This document shows positions 61,487 to 64,000 of a stretch of DNA of 64,000 bases, piece after piece (the stretch's first letter is position 1; each line of letters begins with the position of its first letter). The position numbers and the translations under genes are program-made. The notes below the pieces were generated by a model that was given only the letters and a program-made list of their open reading frames with translations, did not search any database and was not told where the DNA came from. The stretch comes from Prochlorothrix hollandica PCC 9006 = CALU 1027 (GTDB taxonomy: Bacteria > Cyanobacteriota > Cyanobacteriia > Prochlorotrichales > Prochlorotrichaceae), in assembly GCF_000332315.1 (NCBI RefSeq), contig NZ_KB235933.1:586856-650855 (forward strand), read 5' to 3'.

Positions 61487-63670
61487 GTGCTATTTGAATT
61501 GGGGTTTGGGCTGGCGGAAGTGGTCTGGGGCGTGGGGATGGCCATGCTGGAGAATTTTGGCGAGAAGGCGGGCGAGGGGCTGGTGGAAGGCTTGGTAGAT
61601 AAGGTGTTTGGGGGCGGGGAGGCGCTGGAGCAAGACCGGGCGCTGGCCCTAGCGTTAGAGCAGAATAAGGAGTTGGCGGCGCAGTTTACGGCGGCGCAGC
61701 AGAATTTAGCCCAGGTTCAGGCCCAGCAGAATCGCTTGAAGCGGGAGGAGTTGGAACTGGCAGCGCAGCAGGGGGCGATGAGTTTGGCGCTGACCCAGCG
61801 GCTGGCGGAAGCGAATTTGGATTTGGGCTGGCGGAAGTTGGAGCAGGATGGCCTCATTGAACGGGAAAAGCTGGACCAGCAGCGGCAGTTGGCCCAGCAG
61901 GAGATGCAGTTACAGGCGTGGCTCCAGGGGCAGAGTTTGCAGTTGCAGGAGCGGCACCATGGGGAAATCCTAGCGGCGCGGCAACGGGAACAGGCAATCC
62001 AGATCCAAGCGGATTGGGATTTGCAGGGAAATCTGGGAACGATTTTTAGCCGTGCTGAGTTGGAGCAAATGCAGAGGGATGCGCGTCTGAAGCTGATTTG
62101 TGCCCAAATGCAGGTGACTAATAATTGTCCTGGCCATTTTCAGGAAGATGTGGCTATGGAGGTGGAAAGTCAGATGTTTGAGGCGGACTTTGGGCCAGAT
62201 GTGCAGTGTTTAGCCAAGTTTTTCAAGGATCAAAGTGTTTTTGACACCCATGCCAGCCGCCTCAAGGGAATTCTGACCAATTCTCCGGTGATTATGGCTT
62301 TTAGCCGCATGATGTCTCCTCGGATCTATTTTCATTATGTGCTGTGGAATAGCAAGAGTGCGGAGTTTCTGCGGCAGGGGGATGGCAAGTTTAACCGCAA
62401 GGTCAACTGGAAGCAGCTTAAGCGCAAGCTGGAGGATAAGGCGCAGGAACAGGGAAAGGCGGTGCCGGAGGAGGATATTTTGGAGGTGCTGGGTAATTAT
62501 GTGATTGCGTTGCACAAGCTCTTTGCCTGTTATCTGCTGGATCTCCATGCGGTGGTGGATGGGCCGATCCCCTTTGTGCAGCTACGGCTGGAGCAGGAGG
62601 ATTGGGGCGATCTGCGGGGGCTGGTGTGGCCGGAGTTGCAGCCGCTGTTGGATCAGTTGCAGAAGCTGAAGGCGGCGCGGGAGGAGGCGTTTGAGCGGCT
62701 GCGGGGGGCAGAAAAGCTGCGGGAAGCGGAGGAACAGCGGCGCAAGAAGGAAGAAGAGCGGGAACGGCGGCGGCAGGAGCAGCAGCAGGAGCAACAGGCG
62801 GAGGCGAAGCGGCAGGCGGCGCAGGAGGCGGAACGGATGTGGCAGGAACGGGAGGAACGGCGGCGGCAGGAGGAGGAGCGGCAACGGCAACGGGAGGGGG
62901 CGGAGGCCCAACGCCGAGAGGCGGAGCGCCGCAAGCAGTTGAGCTTTGCTTTGCCCGGTGAGGGGGGAACCCTGGAGTTTGTCTGGGTGCCGTCGGGTGA
63001 GTTAATTATGGTGAAGGGAAGCCACCGGGTGCAGGTGCCAGAGTTCCGCATCGGCAAGTTTCCGGTGACCCAGCGCCAGTACCAGGCGATCATGAAAACG
63101 AATCCTTCCTACTTTCAGGCCGATGATCTCACCCCTAAGGAGCAAAAAAAGAAGCTGACTCCTTGGGATCGCCCCGTGGAAAAGGTCACCTGGCATCAAG
63201 CCGTGGAATTTTGCGAAGAACTGACGAAGATCCTCAAAATTGAGGGTTATGCGGTGCGGCTCCCCAGCGAGACGATGTGGGAGTGGGCGGCACGGGATGG
63301 GGAGAACAGCAGCTTGACCTTTGCGGGCAGCAATGACCTCAATGAGGTGGGCTGGTACTACGGCAATGCGGGCGGCAAAACCCATCCGGTGGGGCAAAAG
63401 CAGGCCAATAAGTTAGGAATCTATGACATGAGCGGCAACGTTTGGGAGTGGTGCTGGGATCACTGGAGTAGTGATTCAAACGTACTACTCAAGAATGGTA
63501 AACCTTTGTTAGAGGGGGGTGACAACACCAAACGCGCCGTTCGTGTTGGTTCCTGGAACGACGTCGCAGACGATTGCAGTTCTGGGAATCGCTACTACTA
63601 CTATCCGTGCTGCAGCTTCTTCAACCTAGGTTTTCGTGTTTTTTTGCTGCCGGTTGGTTTTGTGCCCTGA
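61487..63670 (+). CDS. Coiled-coil protein with C-terminal FGE/CLec-fold domain, probable DGR target
   Basis: 727 residues from a GTG with GGGAGGATC upstream. Residues 1-190 are an amphipathic N-terminus and coiled coil. Residues 200-400 form a helical domain without a known name. Residues 400-485 are an extreme E/R/Q coiled coil. The last ~245 are a formylglycine-generating-enzyme (SUMF1, C-type-lectin-fold) domain: FVWVPSGELIMVKG, FRIGKFPVTQRQYQAIMKTN, VRLPSETMWEWAARDG, MSGNVWEWCWDHW and a final NLGFRVFL. The last 45 residues read VRVGSW..DCSSGNRYYYYP-CCSFFNLGFRV, with codons almost all of N-N-C/T form, as left by adenine mutagenesis in retroelement targets. It is likely a displayed or sensory binding protein. 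Confidence 0.75.
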   Translation: MLFELGFGLAEVVWGVGMAMLENFGEKAGEGLVEGLVDKVFGGGEALEQDRALALALEQNKELAAQFTAAQQNLAQVQAQQNRLKREELELAAQQGAMSLALTQRLAEANLDLGWRKLEQDGLIEREKLDQQRQLAQQEMQLQAWLQGQSLQLQERHHGEILAARQREQAIQIQADWDLQGNLGTIFSRAELEQMQRDARLKLICAQMQVTNNCPGHFQEDVAMEVESQMFEADFGPDVQCLAKFFKDQSVFDTHASRLKGILTNSPVIMAFSRMMSPRIYFHYVLWNSKSAEFLRQGDGKFNRKVNWKQLKRKLEDKAQEQGKAVPEEDILEVLGNYVIALHKLFACYLLDLHAVVDGPIPFVQLRLEQEDWGDLRGLVWPELQPLLDQLQKLKAAREEAFERLRGAEKLREAEEQRRKKEEERERRRQEQQQEQQAEAKRQAAQEAERMWQEREERRRQEEERQRQREGAEAQRREAERRKQLSFALPGEGGTLEFVWVPSGELIMVKGSHRVQVPEFRIGKFPVTQRQYQAIMKTNPSYFQADDLTPKEQKKKLTPWDRPVEKVTWHQAVEFCEELTKILKIEGYAVRLPSETMWEWAARDGENSSLTFAGSNDLNEVGWYYGNAGGKTHPVGQKQANKLGIYDMSGNVWEWCWDHWSSDSNVLLKNGKPLLEGGDNTKRAVRVGSWNDVADDCSSGNRYYYYPCCSFFNLGFRVFLLPVGFVP
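63537..63660 (+). other. Candidate DGR variable region (VR)
   Basis: Codons in this stretch include TAC TAC TAC TAT, TGC TGC AGC TTC TTC AAC, i.e. all the outcomes expected from AAC/AAT template codons with A changed. Flanking invariant codons GGT TCC TGG and GGT TTT CGT match the conserved GSW...GFR frame of known targets. The template repeat and reverse transcriptase are not in the window. Confidence 0.55.
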
Positions 63671-63732
63671 GGACTCCCTTCTTTGCACTTTTTCCCTTTT
63701 CTTTTTTCCCTTTTTCTTTTATTTTCTCCTTT

Positions 63733-63754
63733 AGCGCCTTTGGCGCTTTTTTTT
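63733..63754 (+). terminator. Hairpin / terminator after the FGE-fold gene
   Basis: AGCGCC-TTT-GGCGCT followed by a T-rich tract, 63 bp after the stop. In retroelement systems a hairpin just after the VR can also aid retrohoming, so it may have two roles. Confidence 0.75.
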
Positions 63755-63759
63755 ATTTT

Positions 63760-64000
63760 GAGTTAGAACCCCGGTTTCTTCTCGACGTAATCCAACCAAT
63801 CAACAGTTCTTGCCAGAGAAACCGGGGTTCTCGACACCCAGCAGCCAACTTTCCGGCGGGGGCACATGAGTTAGAACCCCGGTTTCTTCTCGATGGAAGC
63901 CAACCAATTAACAGTTCCTGCCAGGGAAACCGGGGTTCTCGACACCCAGCAGCCAACTTTCCGGCGGGGGCACATGAGTTAGAACCCCGGTTTCTTCTCG
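63760..64000. repeat. 108-bp tandem repeat reaching the window edge
   Basis: Units begin at 63760, 63868 and 63976 (GAGTTAGAACCCCGGTTTC). Each unit holds inverted arms AGAACCCCGGTTTC and GAAACCGGGGTTCT about 40 bp apart. The first two units differ at only a few positions. The array continues beyond 64000. Confidence 0.9.

Overview
The window comes from a cyanobacterium. The evidence is the very high density of the HIP1 octamer GCGATCGC across the sequence and a set of gene families typical of cyanobacteria (DUF1517, DUF3536-GH57, tandem Uma2 and Rpn nucleases, DUF29, cax-type CaCA exchanger), interleaved with families of short dispersed palindromes. No genus is assigned and no tRNA or rRNA gene was recognised.

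Region 1 (1-5.3 kb) is a genomic-island margin. It holds the last 50 codons of an IS200/IS605/IS607-type tnpB with its right end, a regulator coupled to a 54-residue membrane protein, an exported nuclease-like protein, a zinc-ribbon protein and a type IV pilin-like protein. An orphan CRISPR array of 16 repeats follows, read from the minus strand, with its leader on the right.

Region 2 (5.3-20.6 kb) is an AT-richer defence island, with all host genes on the minus strand. Read in the direction of transcription it contains an EVE-domain protein, a PLD-nuclease/SF2-helicase fusion split by an ISL3-family insertion, a large Eco57I-type adenine methyltransferase, a CD-NTase and a Cap15-like two-TM beta-barrel effector. 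The last two are a CBASS pair, and gaps between the five genes are only 3 to 13 bp. Next come a UvrD C-terminal fragment, a DnaQ exonuclease with one in-frame stop, and a 1360-residue Cas4-like Fe-S nuclease/SF1 helicase beside the CRISPR leader. This looks like a restriction-modification system transcriptionally fused to CBASS.

Region 3 (20.9-30.3 kb) has an RHH protein, an exported NUC1 nuclease and a secreted protein. These are followed by a tightly overlapping minus-strand gene train: HAD phosphatase, Pro-rich protein, winged helix, AAA ATPase, DUF457 membrane protein, HlyD-like adaptor, exported coiled-coil protein, O-antigen-ligase-like protein and two unknowns. I cannot match it to a described system. 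A 13-mer, TCCCCTAGAACAT, occurs eight times in the first 30 kb, on both strands, and I did not find it elsewhere in the window.

Region 4 (30.8-61.1 kb) looks like chromosomal backbone: a sigma-like factor, four tandem Rpn nucleases (one frameshifted in an A-tract), a TPR protein, two mosaic Uma2 genes, a MocR regulator, DUF1517, an RluA-type pseudouridine synthase, MoxR, a 1418-residue membrane protein, a broken T2SS-F/PilC gene, a cupin, malQ, a GH57/DUF3536 protein, a CaCA exchanger and DUF29. The gaps hold at least three MITE-like families, two with target duplications or TA ends.

Region 5 (61.5-64 kb) carries a coiled-coil/formylglycine-generating-enzyme-fold protein. Its C-terminus has the codon signature of a diversity-generating retroelement target. 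A 108-bp tandem repeat follows at the window edge, and the reverse transcriptase and template repeat would lie outside.
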